DNA of 64,000 nucleotides from Gimesia maris (GTDB lineage: Bacteria; Planctomycetota; Planctomycetia; Planctomycetales; Planctomycetaceae). Position numbers and translations under genes: made by a program. This document shows, in pieces, positions 44,093 to 54,322 of the stretch. The first letter of the stretch is position 1. Every line of letters begins with the position of its first letter. The stretch is taken from positions 5,533,001 to 5,597,000 of the forward strand of contig NZ_CP042910.1 in assembly GCF_008298035.1 (NCBI RefSeq), read 5' to 3'. Below the pieces are notes generated by a model, which saw only the letters and a list, made by a program, of their open reading frames with translations, was not told where the DNA came from and made no database searches.

Positions 44093-46273
44093 ATGATTCA
44101 AATCAAATTACCCGATGGAACCGTAAAAGAGTATGCCGATGACAGTTCTGCTTTAGATGTCGCCCAGTCCATCGGCGAACGCCTGGCCAATGCCGTCGTT
44201 GCTGCTGAAGTGGATGGAACCGTTTGTGATGCGTTCCGTCCGCTGAAAGACATCACTGATTCCGAGGAAATCTCGCTCCGCCTGCTGACCGAACGCGATG
44301 CCGAAGCACTCGGCGTGATGCGGCACTCCTGTGCTCACATCATGGCACGGGCCGTCATGCGTCTGTGGCCGGGCATTCAACTCGCCTTCGGCCCGACTCT
44401 GCCTCACGGCTTCTATTACGATTTTGGCCTGGAACATACCATCAGCGAAGATGACTTCCCCAAAATCGAAGAAGAGATGAAGAAGATCATCAAAGAAGAA
44501 GAGCCATTTGAACGGTTCTCTCTCGACCGGGACGAAGCCGTCTCCTTCGTCAACGAAATGGATCAGCATTCCAAAGCCGAACACATCCAGACCGGCCTCG
44601 CCGATCACGGAAAGCTCAGCTTCTATCGCCAGGGAGAATTTGTCGATCTCTGTCGCGGTCCCCATATTCCCAACGCAGGCAAAGTCAAAGCGTTTAAGCT
44701 GCTGTCGATCGCCGGTTCGTACTGGAAAGGGGACGCGGGGAATAAACCGCTGCAGCGTCTGTATGGTACTGCCTGGTTCAGCAAAAAAGATATGAAGCAG
44801 TACCTGGAACAGGTCGAAGAAGCCAAACGCCGCGATCATCGCGTGCTGGGGAAAAAACTGGGACTGTTCTCGATCAATCCTGAAGTCGGTCAGGGGCTCT
44901 GTCTCTGGCTGCCGAAAGGGGCGACCATCCGCGCGGTGCTGGAAGACTTCATTAAAGTCGAGCTGACACGCCTCGGTTATCAGCCGGTCTACTCGCCTCA
45001 CATTGGACGGGTTGAACTCTATGAAACCAGCGGTCACTTCCCCTACTACCGGGATTCCCAGTTTGCGCCCCTGTTTGGCCACGATGCCGGCCAGCTGGTC
45101 GATTTCTGGGTTCGAAAGCTGGAAGAAGACAGCCTGTCGGCAGAGGACGAAGAACTCTTCTTCAAGTCATCCCGGGTAATGAATTGCGACTTTGAATTTC
45201 CTCCGGGTGCCAGTCGAGAAGAAAAGCTCAAAATCCTCAAAGCCTGGGAACACAAACACGAACGCTATCTGCTGAAGCCGATGAACTGCCCGCACCATGC
45301 AGAGATGTATAAATCGATGCCGCGCAGCTATCGGGACCTGCCCGTACGTCTGGCTGAGTTCGGCACCGTGTATCGCCACGAACAGACCGGTGAATTGAAC
45401 GGTATGTTACGCGTACGAGGACTGACACAGGATGACGCACATATTTTCTGTACTCCCGAGCAGGTCGAAGAAGAATTCCGCGCGACTCTGGAACTGGTCA
45501 AGTTCGTGCTGGCCTCAGTTGGCCTCGATAACTTCCGCGTACAGCTCTCCCTCCGCGAGCCTGGCAGCGACAAGTATGTCGGCAGCGAAGAGAACTGGCA
45601 GCATGCCGAAAACAGTCTGCGGAAAGTGCTCGAAGCCTCGGGCATGTCCTACAGCGAATGCGAAGGGGAAGCCGCGTTTTACGGTCCCAAAGCCGACTTC
45701 ATGGTCTCTGACTGTATCGGCCGGGAATGGCAACTGGGAACCGTCCAGCTGGATTACAACCTGCCGGAACGCTTCAAACTGGAATACACCGGCTCGGACA
45801 ACCAGCCACATCGTCCCGTGATGATCCATCGTGCCCCCTTCGGTTCGATGGAACGCTTCACAGGCATGTTGATTGAACACTTCGCAGGTGCCTTCCCACT
45901 GTGGCTCGCGCCGGAACAGATTCGGGTACTGCCCGTCAGTGATAAAACACTGGATTACGCGAACGAAGTGGTGGCTCAACTCCGCAAGAACGGATTTCGG
46001 GTTTCCATCGATACCCGCAGTTCAAAGGTCAACGCGAAGATTCGTGATGCCCAGTTGGAACTGATTCCGTACATGTTCATTGTCGGCCCCAAAGAAGCCG
46101 AACAGACCGCGGTTGCCGTACGTGACCGGATCGACGGCGATCTGGGACCAATGCCACTCGCAGATGCGATTGCCAAACTCAAGCAGGAAGCCGACGAAAG
46201 GCTCGTGCGACAGGTGGCAGAAAATACGTTTGCCGGTGTCGAAGGACAGACGGAGAAAGCCAACGAGTACTAA
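44093..46273 (+). CDS. thrS: Threonine-tRNA ligase with insertion
   Basis: 726 residues. N-terminal TGS (~1-60), editing domain, then class II core: [12 protein letters not shown] (Zn Cys), [13 protein letters not shown] (motif 2 region and Zn His), [14 protein letters not shown] (motif 3), and an anticodon-binding C-terminus. It charges tRNA-Thr. It is ~85 residues longer than E. coli ThrRS. Most of the extra length is an insertion at ~325-391 between YYRDSQF and YLLKPMNC, containing [18 protein letters not shown] and [20 protein letters not shown], largely charged helices. Confidence 0.97.
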   Translation: MIQIKLPDGTVKEYADDSSALDVAQSIGERLANAVVAAEVDGTVCDAFRPLKDITDSEEISLRLLTERDAEALGVMRHSCAHIMARAVMRLWPGIQLAFGPTLPHGFYYDFGLEHTISEDDFPKIEEEMKKIIKEEEPFERFSLDRDEAVSFVNEMDQHSKAEHIQTGLADHGKLSFYRQGEFVDLCRGPHIPNAGKVKAFKLLSIAGSYWKGDAGNKPLQRLYGTAWFSKKDMKQYLEQVEEAKRRDHRVLGKKLGLFSINPEVGQGLCLWLPKGATIRAVLEDFIKVELTRLGYQPVYSPHIGRVELYETSGHFPYYRDSQFAPLFGHDAGQLVDFWVRKLEEDSLSAEDEELFFKSSRVMNCDFEFPPGASREEKLKILKAWEHKHERYLLKPMNCPHHAEMYKSMPRSYRDLPVRLAEFGTVYRHEQTGELNGMLRVRGLTQDDAHIFCTPEQVEEEFRATLELVKFVLASVGLDNFRVQLSLREPGSDKYVGSEENWQHAENSLRKVLEASGMSYSECEGEAAFYGPKADFMVSDCIGREWQLGTVQLDYNLPERFKLEYTGSDNQPHRPVMIHRAPFGSMERFTGMLIEHFAGAFPLWLAPEQIRVLPVSDKTLDYANEVVAQLRKNGFRVSIDTRSSKVNAKIRDAQLELIPYMFIVGPKEAEQTAVAVRDRIDGDLGPMPLADAIAKLKQEADERLVRQVAENTFAGVEGQTEKANEY

Positions 46274-46285
46274 CACACGATGCAG

Positions 46286-46320
46286 GGCAGCCCCGGGTCT
46301 GATCCGGGGTTGTCTGTGTT
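46286..46320 (+). terminator. Probable terminator after thrS
   Basis: GGCAGCCCCGG, 7-nt loop, CCGGGGTTGTC (with G-U pairs), followed by a loosely T-rich stretch (TGTGTTTCTGGTTTTG). It is ~13 nt after the thrS stop. The T-run is weak. Confidence 0.6.
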
Positions 46321-46513
46321 TCTGGTTTTGTCCAGTGAAAGTTGTCTCACCTGCTTCGCATTCTAACTCTGATCACTTTGATCTTTGACCCTGTTTGCGA
46401 TATAAATAGATCACACGGGACTGGTTCCTGCCTGCAGGTTCACCGTTCTGTTTGCACTCCGATTTCTGAATTGATTCAGAACCATTTCTTACTTTTAAAG
46501 TGAGTTCCATGCC

Positions 46514-47881
46514 ATGAGCCAGGCCGTAGGACAGCAGATTGAAGCCGACTTTTTTGCGAAATTCCCCACATCGGCAAAGATGTACCAGCAGGCGTGCACC
46601 CTGTTCCCCAGTGGTGTGACGCACGATGGCCGTTATATGAAGCCGTTTCCGATTTATGTCGATCATGCTCTGGGTGCACATAAGTACGATGTGGACGGCA
46701 ATGACATCATAGACTACTGGAGTGGTCACGGTTCATTGATTCTGGGACACAGTCATCCTGCGATGGTCAAAGCGGTTCAGGAACAGGTTGCGAAAGGCAC
46801 CCACTTCGGTGCCTGTCACGAACTCGAACTGGAATGGGGCGAACTGGTCCGTCAACTGGTTCCCTCCTGTGAAATGCTGCGGTTCACCAGCAGCGGTACC
46901 GAAGCAACGATGATGGCACTGCGCGTCGCGCGCATAGCAACCGGAAAAACCAAAGTCATCAAATTCGCCGGTCACTTTCACGGCTGGCATGATCTGCTGA
47001 CCCAGGCTTCAGAACCACCACACGACGATAAAACCTACGCCATGCCCGGTGTGACCAATGGCGTTTCCGAGGAACTGATCATCCTGCGTCCTAATGATCT
47101 GGATCTGGTTGAACGTGCGATTGCCGAGCATGACCCGGCCTGCCTGATTATCGAAGCTACCGGAAGTCGCTGGGGCGTCGTTCCACTGGCAGAAGGCTTC
47201 CTGCAGGGGCTGAGAAAGCTGACAGAAGAAAAAGGTGTGCTGATGATTATGGACGAAGTCATCAGTGGATTCCGTGTTGCTCCCGGCGGGATGCAGGAAG
47301 TGCGAGGTATCGTCCCCGACCTGACCTCACTGGCAAAAATCGTTGCCGGCGGTCTGCCTGGTGGCTGTCTGGCGGGTCGTGCCGATCTGATGCAGGCGAT
47401 TGCCTTTGATAATCCATTTGGCCAGAAGATGAAACATCCGGGAACTTATAATGCCAATCCACTTTCCGCAGCAGCCGGTATCGCCGTCTTAAAGCAGATC
47501 GCCGACGGAGAGCCCTGTCGTCAGGCAAACGAAAGTGCCGCGAAACTGCGAATGGGTATGAATGATGTCCTGACCCGCAAAAATGTGAACTGGGTGGTCT
47601 ACGGCCAATTCTCGATCATCAAAGTCTTCCCCGGTTACGACGGACCGCGACCGACCGATGATTCTTTCGTCCCTTATGAGAATGACTTCGACCGTCTGGA
47701 CCGCAAGCATGATGCCCAGCTGGGACACGCCTTCCGCTGTGCACTGCTGTTGAACGGTGTCGACTGGTTTGGCTGGGGCGCCATGACCACTGCGGCACAC
47801 TCCGATGAAGAAATCAACTTTACGGTCAATGCCTTCGAACGTGCCATCGACGCGTTACGTAATGACGGGTTTATTGAGTAA
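46514..47881 (+). CDS. Class III aminotransferase, glutamate-1-semialdehyde mutase-like
   Basis: 455 residues. FPSGVTHDGRYMKPFPIYVDHALGAHKYDVDGNDIIDYWSGHG, SSGTEATMMALRVARIATGK (PLP phosphate loop), MDEVISGFR (Asp to PLP nitrogen), SLAKIVAGGLPGG with PLP lysine K275. It resembles HemL but is longer and lacks clear HemL specificity marks, so the substrate may be another amino acid or semialdehyde. GGAG is absent upstream, but AAAGTGAG precedes ATG. It stands before the DNA glycosylase by 26 nt. Confidence 0.85.
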   Translation: MSQAVGQQIEADFFAKFPTSAKMYQQACTLFPSGVTHDGRYMKPFPIYVDHALGAHKYDVDGNDIIDYWSGHGSLILGHSHPAMVKAVQEQVAKGTHFGACHELELEWGELVRQLVPSCEMLRFTSSGTEATMMALRVARIATGKTKVIKFAGHFHGWHDLLTQASEPPHDDKTYAMPGVTNGVSEELIILRPNDLDLVERAIAEHDPACLIIEATGSRWGVVPLAEGFLQGLRKLTEEKGVLMIMDEVISGFRVAPGGMQEVRGIVPDLTSLAKIVAGGLPGGCLAGRADLMQAIAFDNPFGQKMKHPGTYNANPLSAAAGIAVLKQIADGEPCRQANESAAKLRMGMNDVLTRKNVNWVVYGQFSIIKVFPGYDGPRPTDDSFVPYENDFDRLDRKHDAQLGHAFRCALLLNGVDWFGWGAMTTAAHSDEEINFTVNAFERAIDALRNDGFIE

Positions 47882-47907
47882 GAATCAGATGCGGGAGCCT
47901 GAAGCGC

Positions 47908-48450
47908 GTGGAAGAAATCTGGAAACCAACGCCAGAGCAGTTGGAACAGGCCATTCATAAACAGCTTCCCGACCTGATTGAACCGGGCTTGAAAGCACTG
48001 TTTGTCGGAACGAATCCTGGGTTGTACTCTGCCGCGGTAGGGCATCACTTTGCCCGCCCCGGCAATCGCTTCTGGCCGGCCATGCATCGTGGAAAGATTA
48101 CCGAGCGTCTCTATTCTCCGTTCGAAGATTATAAGCTGCTCAAGCGGGGGGGCGGGTTAACCAACATCGTCAGCCGCGCTTCGAAACGGGCGGACGAACT
48201 TTCGAAAGCAGAACTCGATGAAGGGGCAGAAATCCTGACTGAAAAGGTGCTCAAATTCCGACCGCAGAAAGTCGTCTTTCTCGGAATCACTTCCTACCGC
48301 AAAGCGTTTGGCAGAAATAAAGCCCAGCTGGGACTGCAGAAAGAACAGATCGGAACAGCGGACGTCTGGGTGCTCCCCAATCCCAGTGGTCTGAATGCCC
48401 ATTACCAGATCCCGGAACTCGGGAAAATCTTTGCCAGGATGTGGCGGTAA
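47908..48450 (+). CDS. mug: Mismatch-specific G:U/T DNA glycosylase
   Basis: 180 residues, start GTG. LFVGTNPGLYSAAVGHHFARPGNRFWPAMH contains the GTNPG active site with N36, and VLPNPSGLNAHY (~155-166) is the second catalytic motif. This is the MUG/TDG subfamily of uracil-DNA glycosylases, removing U or T opposite G. Normal length. Confidence 0.93.
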   Translation: MEEIWKPTPEQLEQAIHKQLPDLIEPGLKALFVGTNPGLYSAAVGHHFARPGNRFWPAMHRGKITERLYSPFEDYKLLKRGGGLTNIVSRASKRADELSKAELDEGAEILTEKVLKFRPQKVVFLGITSYRKAFGRNKAQLGLQKEQIGTADVWVLPNPSGLNAHYQIPELGKIFARMWR

Positions 48451-48641
48451 TACTCAACCTATCTTACCTGTTTTACGCGACAGTTATTTTTTCCCCGCGG
48501 AAGCTTTCTTTCATCGGGAATTGATTGAATCCCGCTGAATTGTCTCGACGATGATAATTTCAGGCACAGAGAGATACTGCGCAGCAAGCGTCTGTTTTCT
48601 TTGAAGCCTTTGTACGACATCACTTTCGTTCAGGTTGATTC

Positions 48642-49148
48642 ATGTTTCGTCAGTCCCGCATTTACTCGTCTCGAATCATGCTGCTGCTGCTCACCGTGGC
48701 GCTGCTGAGTCAGCAGGGTTGCGTACATCGGAAGAAGTACAGCCTGTCGAGTATGTGGATGGATTACAACACGCTGCGAGCGCCTGCCATCTTCTTTGAG
48801 AAACGGGAACATTTACCATATAAGGCCCATCAGGTGGCTTTATTTCACTGGCAGTATGGCGTCACACCGGGCCGCAACGTGAAATACGTCCGCCCTGATC
48901 TGGTCGGTGGAAATATGGCATCCACGGCTCCCTATGATGCGGTGATGAATGTGAGCGCCGAAACGGAATCCTATCCGACGGACATGCAACCCATTCCGCT
49001 CGGTGCCGCCAACAGCAGCATGAGTGTCGATACGCCACAGGGAACCATGTTGCCTCAGAAACCGCAGCCAACGAAAGCCCCGATCAAAAAGAATGCCCGT
49101 TTCACAATCGAGACCATTCCGCCTCCCCCTGCTCCGCCGGTTCCCTAA
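48642..49148 (+). CDS. Hypothetical lipoprotein, proline-rich C-terminus
   Basis: 168 residues. Signal and lipobox: IMLLLLTVALLSQQGC. Then KKYSLSSMWMDYNTLRAPAIFFEKRE, a region of unknown fold, and a disordered tail with PQKPQPTKAP and TIPPPPAPPVP. Likely anchored in a membrane. No family recognised; converges with the 49161 gene, whose stop lies only 12 nt from this one. Confidence 0.65.
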   Translation: MFRQSRIYSSRIMLLLLTVALLSQQGCVHRKKYSLSSMWMDYNTLRAPAIFFEKREHLPYKAHQVALFHWQYGVTPGRNVKYVRPDLVGGNMASTAPYDAVMNVSAETESYPTDMQPIPLGAANSSMSVDTPQGTMLPQKPQPTKAPIKKNARFTIETIPPPPAPPVP

Positions 49149-49160
49149 TATTCAAACCAG

Positions 49161-50273
49161 TTAGCGAGTGACAGGCGAGACGCGTGGCGTATAGACTGTA
49201 ATCCAGATAAATGGTTGCCCGCGTTCATCAATCACCAGTTTACGGGTAAGTCCATCACGGCCGATGGCGTTGCGGATCAGAATCCCCCAGGTAGTCCGTT
49301 TTTTGGAGACAGTGACTTTGATCTGATCCAGGTCAACCTCTTTCTTCTCAATCGCGTATTCATCGGCGATCATCGGAATGCCCGATGCTTTGGAAGCCGC
49401 CATTAAGACATCTCGCAGTGGAACGTTATTGAGTTCCACCGGAATCAGTTCGAAATAACGGGGCGCTGTTTTCTGGCGCGAGAGTTTCAGATCCCAGCCA
49501 ATCGGCCAGGGAGAGTCCGTCGCTTCCCAGGGAGTCACCCGCAGTTCCAGCGAACCGGTGGGCGTCCGCAGTGGATAGAATGCAAGGCCATACTGTTTGA
49601 GGGCAATCGCCAGTGCCGTCCCTTTGGACAGTTTCTCCAGATCGGCTTTGATGGTGAGATCCGGAGCCGACTCCGCCAGGCGTTTCTGTGCATCAATGTC
49701 GAAGCGTATCGTCAGTGAATCGGGTAAATCGAGTTTATCGATGCCCGCTTTCAGCGAGAGCTCCTGTATGTTGGCAGGAGATTCCTGCGAAAGTGCAGCA
49801 AAAACCGTTTTGAATTGCGCATTTGACAAACCCCACAGTGGTTTGCTTTCGGGTGAGCCCTGCGCGCCGAATGTTTTCAGTTCATTGAGCCATTCTTTGA
49901 GTCGTCCCAGATCACTGCGGGCAAAGCGATGACCGGGAAACTGGATCTCCCCGTTTCGATTGAGCGTACCAGTCAGGCGGACTTCACGTAAGGTGCCCCG
50001 GAGGTCCTGTTCAATCGCCGGTTTATCATCTAAAACAGAGCGACGTGTCCGAATCGAGATTCCCAGATCACGAAAAGTCTGCCCCCACTGCTGGGCAAAC
50101 AGAGCCGCGCTGTTGTCTTCCATCAACAGGGTGACAGTCACTGTCGTTTTGATCGGCGCCCCTTCATATTTTTCCTGCTTCGGAAAAGTGAGTTGCGCTG
50201 ACACATCCGCATATCCAGCGAAGAGAAGTGTGAGCAATACCAGCAGACAAAAAAAGGGGATTGGTTGTTTCAT
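49161..50273 (-). CDS. Secreted hypothetical protein (secretin-like beta region)
   Basis: 370 residues from ATG 50273, chosen because the signal peptide (MKQPIPFFCLLVLLTLLFAGYADVSA) begins there. A mature region follows with VTVTLLMEDNSAALFAQQWGQ and, near the C-terminus, FELIPVELNNVPLRDVLMAASKASGIPMIADEYAIEKKEVDLDQIKVTVSKKR. That last block is like the STN/secretin N-terminal fold that many planctomycete proteins carry. Function unknown. It starts ~120 nt after the end of the DUF3604 gene on the same strand. Confidence 0.65.
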   Translation of the reverse strand: MKQPIPFFCLLVLLTLLFAGYADVSAQLTFPKQEKYEGAPIKTTVTVTLLMEDNSAALFAQQWGQTFRDLGISIRTRRSVLDDKPAIEQDLRGTLREVRLTGTLNRNGEIQFPGHRFARSDLGRLKEWLNELKTFGAQGSPESKPLWGLSNAQFKTVFAALSQESPANIQELSLKAGIDKLDLPDSLTIRFDIDAQKRLAESAPDLTIKADLEKLSKGTALAIALKQYGLAFYPLRTPTGSLELRVTPWEATDSPWPIGWDLKLSRQKTAPRYFELIPVELNNVPLRDVLMAASKASGIPMIADEYAIEKKEVDLDQIKVTVSKKRTTWGILIRNAIGRDGLTRKLVIDERGQPFIWITVYTPRVSPVTR

Positions 50274-50396
50274 ATTCTTTGTTCTGGTCGATGAAAATCG
50301 GACGGACTGAATAATTATCACAGTGACTGAGTATAACAGACCGGATCTGCCCTGATGAGACCAATCTGGGTGATAAACGTATCCCGCCCCTCTCAT

Positions 50397-52844
50397 TCAA
50401 TCTGATTTCGACGGACTCTCGCTGCCGGAAACAGCCACATAATGAGGAGTAGACCAGGCAAGATGGCCATGGGCGACCATCAGATTCCCGGGAAACGCGG
50501 GTGCATCTTTATCCTGAACGATCCGCCAGTAGAACCAGTGCTGCCCTGCGGGAAGATTTTCGATCTGATGCGCGGTCTTGAATTCTTTTGTGCCTTTGCC
50601 TTCGAATGTTTTGATCTCTTTACCGTTATGAATCAGGGTCGTTCTGACAATTGGACGTGTGCCGGTGGCCTGCAGGGTCAGTTCCACGTCTCCTGTTTCT
50701 GTGGTAATCGCTTCTCCCATCAGGGAGCCGTTCGCCCGGGTATCAACGAAAACACGAGAACCATTCGTGGCAAAACAGCGTCGTTTTCTTAATGCTTCCA
50801 GGATCGATTCCGCAGTCAGTTCTTCTGCATAGATACCTGTCAATGCGCCGCTGAGTCCCGGTGCGCGACGATGCGAATCTCCACAGGCAACAAATGCCAG
50901 CTTGCCGCCTTGATTGAGGATCCCATGAAACAGCTGGGGAACCTGTTGCATATAGTTTCCCCAGCCGGACGTGAGTTCCATTCCGACTTCCACCGGATGC
51001 CCCGAGGGTTTGAAAGCCGGGTGCTGAGTCAGTGTAACGCCTCCCGCTTTTTCGACTTCGTAATTCAGGCGGTTAATATCATTTTCGACCTCCATGAATC
51101 GAATGACCGGACCGCCGGCTGGCGGATAAATCACACTCCGATGATTGGGGTAAGATCGGTTTTTGTAAGGGTGTGTCCAGTTCCCGGGGTCGGATAACGG
51201 CGCGGTCTTCACGCCGGGAATACGGGAAGTCCACTCGTAACCGGGCAGCGAGAGAAACTGTTTCGGTCTGGTAAACGCATTCGCGAAAAAGTTACCCAGC
51301 TCGTATTCGTACTGGATTAATGGCACGATATAAAAATCATTATTCGTAAAGACAACCACATCCAGGGCACCCCGGTCGCGGGCATAATAATTTAATTCAT
51401 CCGGTTCACCTTCCGCGTCGGACGAGAGATTGTTGTGACAATGCATGTCCGCCCAATACAGCTGATAGGTCTTTTCGACCACCTGAATCTGCTGGCGCTC
51501 GGTGAGTTCTTCCTGAACGGGAAGTTCGGCTGGTCGCCAGCCCCGCCATTCGGCCTGTTCGAAAGGCGTATGCTGATTCACATCACAAAGCAGACGATGA
51601 TAGAGGCGTCGTCCCCCCGGATAGACGTTGGAAGCCAGAGTGATAAATTTCCCCTCGGAGACCTGGGCAGGATGCGCCAGATGATAGTCAACCTTCCCCT
51701 GGGCGAGCACTACGGTTGGCTGGAGCTGATCCTGCAGGATCTGACGACCGACCAGATCTCCGCGCGGTTGGGCTGTTGAACCACGATGATCTGACTTCCG
51801 TTCCCAGAGCAGCCAAACCCCTGATTCATCGGCAAGCAGCATTGGTGTTGTGCGTCGGCCCAGATAACCACTGGTGGCGACGGGCTGCGGTTCGATTTGA
51901 GCCACCAGCCCCTGCGTCAGTTCAGCGGCGACTGTGTTTCCTGCTGCGCCAGGAATCTGGCGCCAGCCGTCCTTAGTCCGTTTTGCGACGTGCAGCGTAT
52001 GCCATTGACTGACAACTCCCGGCCCGCCAATCACGTCCTGCTTCTGTAACCATGCCGCGTAGAGCCCCTGATCGGTGTATAACAGTGTGGGTTGCAGGCA
52101 ATGCATGTCAGTCGGCGAGATCGCTTCAATCGGGCCTTGTCCGCCAATCAGATTGCGGCCGACTACACGATAATAATTCTGCTCATATTGATCCCAGACC
52201 AACCAGAGATTCCCATCCGGTTTGAACGCCAGTGCGGGCCGAAACGCATTTCCCTCCGTATCCGATTCGGTCCGGGGCGGCAGCCAGCGAATTCCCTGCA
52301 GCGAGCGGGTCTGAATCCGAAACCGGGACTGCTGCAGGCCGCTCCAGGCGACCGTCATGACATGCTCGGAAACACGTATCGCTGTGGGATGAATTGCCTG
52401 GTACTGCTTACCGGAAATGGGAACGGTTTTCTGCCAGACCCCGGAGCGACAGAGACGCCCTAATATTCTCCAGCCTTCGGGACGTTTGGCAGACCAGATC
52501 ACCCACAGATCTGTTTCATTCAAAGAGACCACCGTCGGATGCCCGTGCACACTGCCTTCCTGACTGACCGTCTGCAGTGGTCCGGGAGTGCCATTGGCGG
52601 CGATGACTCGCAGCAGGATCTGATCGCGACTCTCTTTGAAAGCCGTCCAGGCAACGCACGTTGTACCATCGGACAAAGTGATCGCAGAGGGATGTGAATC
52701 GTAGGTGCTGCTCTCCGTATTGATAACGGCATCGGCAGACAGTTTAGAGAGATCAACAGACGATGGTTCTGCTGTAGACAATTCCCGTGCAGTGCTTATC
52801 AAGCTTAAAAATACAACCATCGATAATACAGATTGAGTGTTCAC
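50397..52844 (-). CDS. DUF3604/PHP-domain protein with N-terminal propeller-like repeats
   Basis: 815 residues. Signal peptide (MVVFLSLISTARELSTAEP). Residues ~40-440 contain repeated short strands, HPTVVSLNETDLWVIWSAK, RPALAFKPDGNLWLVWDQYE, TPMLLADESGVWLLWERK, each ~50 residues apart, like a beta-propeller. From ~462 the DUF3604 part has YWADMHCHNNLSSDAEGEPDELNYYARDRGALDVVVFTNND (PHP-like HxH), LTQHPAF and FVACGDSHRRAPG. Metal-dependent hydrolase of unknown substrate, exported. Confidence 0.85.
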   Translation of the reverse strand: MNTQSVLSMVVFLSLISTARELSTAEPSSVDLSKLSADAVINTESSTYDSHPSAITLSDGTTCVAWTAFKESRDQILLRVIAANGTPGPLQTVSQEGSVHGHPTVVSLNETDLWVIWSAKRPEGWRILGRLCRSGVWQKTVPISGKQYQAIHPTAIRVSEHVMTVAWSGLQQSRFRIQTRSLQGIRWLPPRTESDTEGNAFRPALAFKPDGNLWLVWDQYEQNYYRVVGRNLIGGQGPIEAISPTDMHCLQPTLLYTDQGLYAAWLQKQDVIGGPGVVSQWHTLHVAKRTKDGWRQIPGAAGNTVAAELTQGLVAQIEPQPVATSGYLGRRTTPMLLADESGVWLLWERKSDHRGSTAQPRGDLVGRQILQDQLQPTVVLAQGKVDYHLAHPAQVSEGKFITLASNVYPGGRRLYHRLLCDVNQHTPFEQAEWRGWRPAELPVQEELTERQQIQVVEKTYQLYWADMHCHNNLSSDAEGEPDELNYYARDRGALDVVVFTNNDFYIVPLIQYEYELGNFFANAFTRPKQFLSLPGYEWTSRIPGVKTAPLSDPGNWTHPYKNRSYPNHRSVIYPPAGGPVIRFMEVENDINRLNYEVEKAGGVTLTQHPAFKPSGHPVEVGMELTSGWGNYMQQVPQLFHGILNQGGKLAFVACGDSHRRAPGLSGALTGIYAEELTAESILEALRKRRCFATNGSRVFVDTRANGSLMGEAITTETGDVELTLQATGTRPIVRTTLIHNGKEIKTFEGKGTKEFKTAHQIENLPAGQHWFYWRIVQDKDAPAFPGNLMVAHGHLAWSTPHYVAVSGSESPSKSD

Positions 52845-53006
52845 AATGTGGGCTCTCTACTGGTAACGTGGGTGGTTCGGACCTTTGAGTCTGTAGTTCC
52901 CGTCTGATGCTGCCGTTGATTGTAACAAGATTTCATTATGGTTGATAAATCACCTGTGATATAATTAATGCTTTCATTCTCTTTATTATTATCTGGAGAC
53001 GAACCC

Positions 53007-53615
53007 ATGAAACAGAAACTGATTCTAGCGACAGTACTCTGTTCCGGCATCCTGATCTCTGCCGGTACGATACTTTGGAATTCTAATTCAGGACAGCGAT
53101 CTGGTGAGAATTCACAGTCTCATTCAAATTCGAAACAGCAGAAATCAGGGAACCCGATATTCCCGAGCCTCCGCGCTGGTTTTGACAAAACGGGGGAGAT
53201 CCTGAGAATCACCGGCAAGGAAACCAAACAGGGGCAATCCATCATTCAGACATCGCGTACCAGCCGAGAGGTATTTGAGTGGATTTTGAAACAGAACCCA
53301 CGCAAACTGCATTTTGAAATCGTGTATTTGAATGACGCAGATATGGCACTCCTGGAGCAATTGTCGGAACTGGAGGAAATCACGCTTAAAAATACCAATG
53401 CGGGTGACCAGACTGTTTCCCATCTCCTCAAAATCAAATCATTGAAACGACTGTCGATTCAAAATGGTAACATTACTGACCAGTCGGTATTTCTTTTTTC
53501 ACAAATGACAGGTCTGGACTCACTCTCACTGAAAGAAAATCGCTTCCTGCCCTGGAAGTCCTATCAGATCCTCAAAGATCTTTTACCCGATACGAAAATT
53601 GAGAAATTTATTTAA
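53007..53615 (+). CDS. Secreted leucine-rich-like protein, paralogue 1
   Basis: 202 residues from ATG 53007 (GGAGA 8 nt upstream; the longer frame adds no family-like sequence). N-terminal hydrophobic anchor (LILATVLCSGILISAGTILW). Then four or five ~24-residue leucine-rich-like repeats: MALLEQLSELEEITLKNTNAGDQTVSHLLKIKSLKRLSIQN. It shares this layout and the SRxxRxxFEW segment with 53674, so the pair is a tandem duplication. Confidence 0.75.
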   Translation: MKQKLILATVLCSGILISAGTILWNSNSGQRSGENSQSHSNSKQQKSGNPIFPSLRAGFDKTGEILRITGKETKQGQSIIQTSRTSREVFEWILKQNPRKLHFEIVYLNDADMALLEQLSELEEITLKNTNAGDQTVSHLLKIKSLKRLSIQNGNITDQSVFLFSQMTGLDSLSLKENRFLPWKSYQILKDLLPDTKIEKFI

Positions 53616-53673
53616 TTTGTATTCAAGATTTTTCAAACGGAAAGCAACAGCCCCCTGTCAGTGAGATAATAAG

Positions 53674-54294
53674 ATGAAACCGAACATCATTATAGCAGCC
53701 GTTTTGATCTTTTTCTTAACCAGTGCCATGCAGGCTGACTTCCCTGCACAGCAGGGAAAGGATACACAGGAGACCGTGCTCCCCGCTCCACAGCAGAATT
53801 CGTCGGCTGTTAAAAAAGACCTCGTTTTCGAGTATCCGTCAGCTGGTTTAACCATCGGACTTCATGAGAATCGCACAGCCTTAAGGATACTGGGAGACGG
53901 GACTATGATCAGTCCCCCCTTTTATCAGACGTCGCGAATCAACAGAGCATTATTTGAGTGGGTGAGTACTCAGAAGCAGCTTAAAAAGATCACTCTGGAA
54001 ATGGTGGTCTTCGATGATAATGATCTGTCCCAGTTGCAAAAGCTGCCAGAACTCGAACAGTTTTCTCTGAATGGAACCAGTCTCGGAGACCAGGGAGTCG
54101 GGCACATATCTAAAATGAATTCTATCTCTGGTATAGCAATTAATTATGGCTTGATCACGGATCACTCCATCCCTTACCTGTTGCAGATGAAGAAGCTGAC
54201 CTATCTGACGATAAACCGCAGCCGATTTTTTCCACTGAATGCCGCGACAACACTGCAACAGGGATTACCGGAAACACAAGTTCAAATTTATTAA
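53674..54294 (+). CDS. Secreted leucine-rich-like protein, paralogue 2
   Basis: 206 residues. Signal peptide (IIAAVLIFFLTSAMQADFP). Middle: TSRINRALFEWVSTQKQLKKITLEMVVFDDNDLSQLQKLPELEQFSLNGTSLGDQGVGHISKMNSISGIAIN, leucine-rich-like repeats parallel to those of 53007 (DQTVSHLLKI against DQGVGHISKM). Short LRR-type surface proteins of this kind are frequent in planctomycetes. Function unknown. Confidence 0.75.
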   Translation: MKPNIIIAAVLIFFLTSAMQADFPAQQGKDTQETVLPAPQQNSSAVKKDLVFEYPSAGLTIGLHENRTALRILGDGTMISPPFYQTSRINRALFEWVSTQKQLKKITLEMVVFDDNDLSQLQKLPELEQFSLNGTSLGDQGVGHISKMNSISGIAINYGLITDHSIPYLLQMKKLTYLTINRSRFFPLNAATTLQQGLPETQVQIY

Positions 54295-54322
54295 TAGTCA
54301 CTCAAATAGATAAATCGCCTGC

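Noticed and set aside
44153-45082. 309-residue opposite-strand frame over thrS
   Set aside because: thrS is certain; the reverse frame exists because of codon bias.
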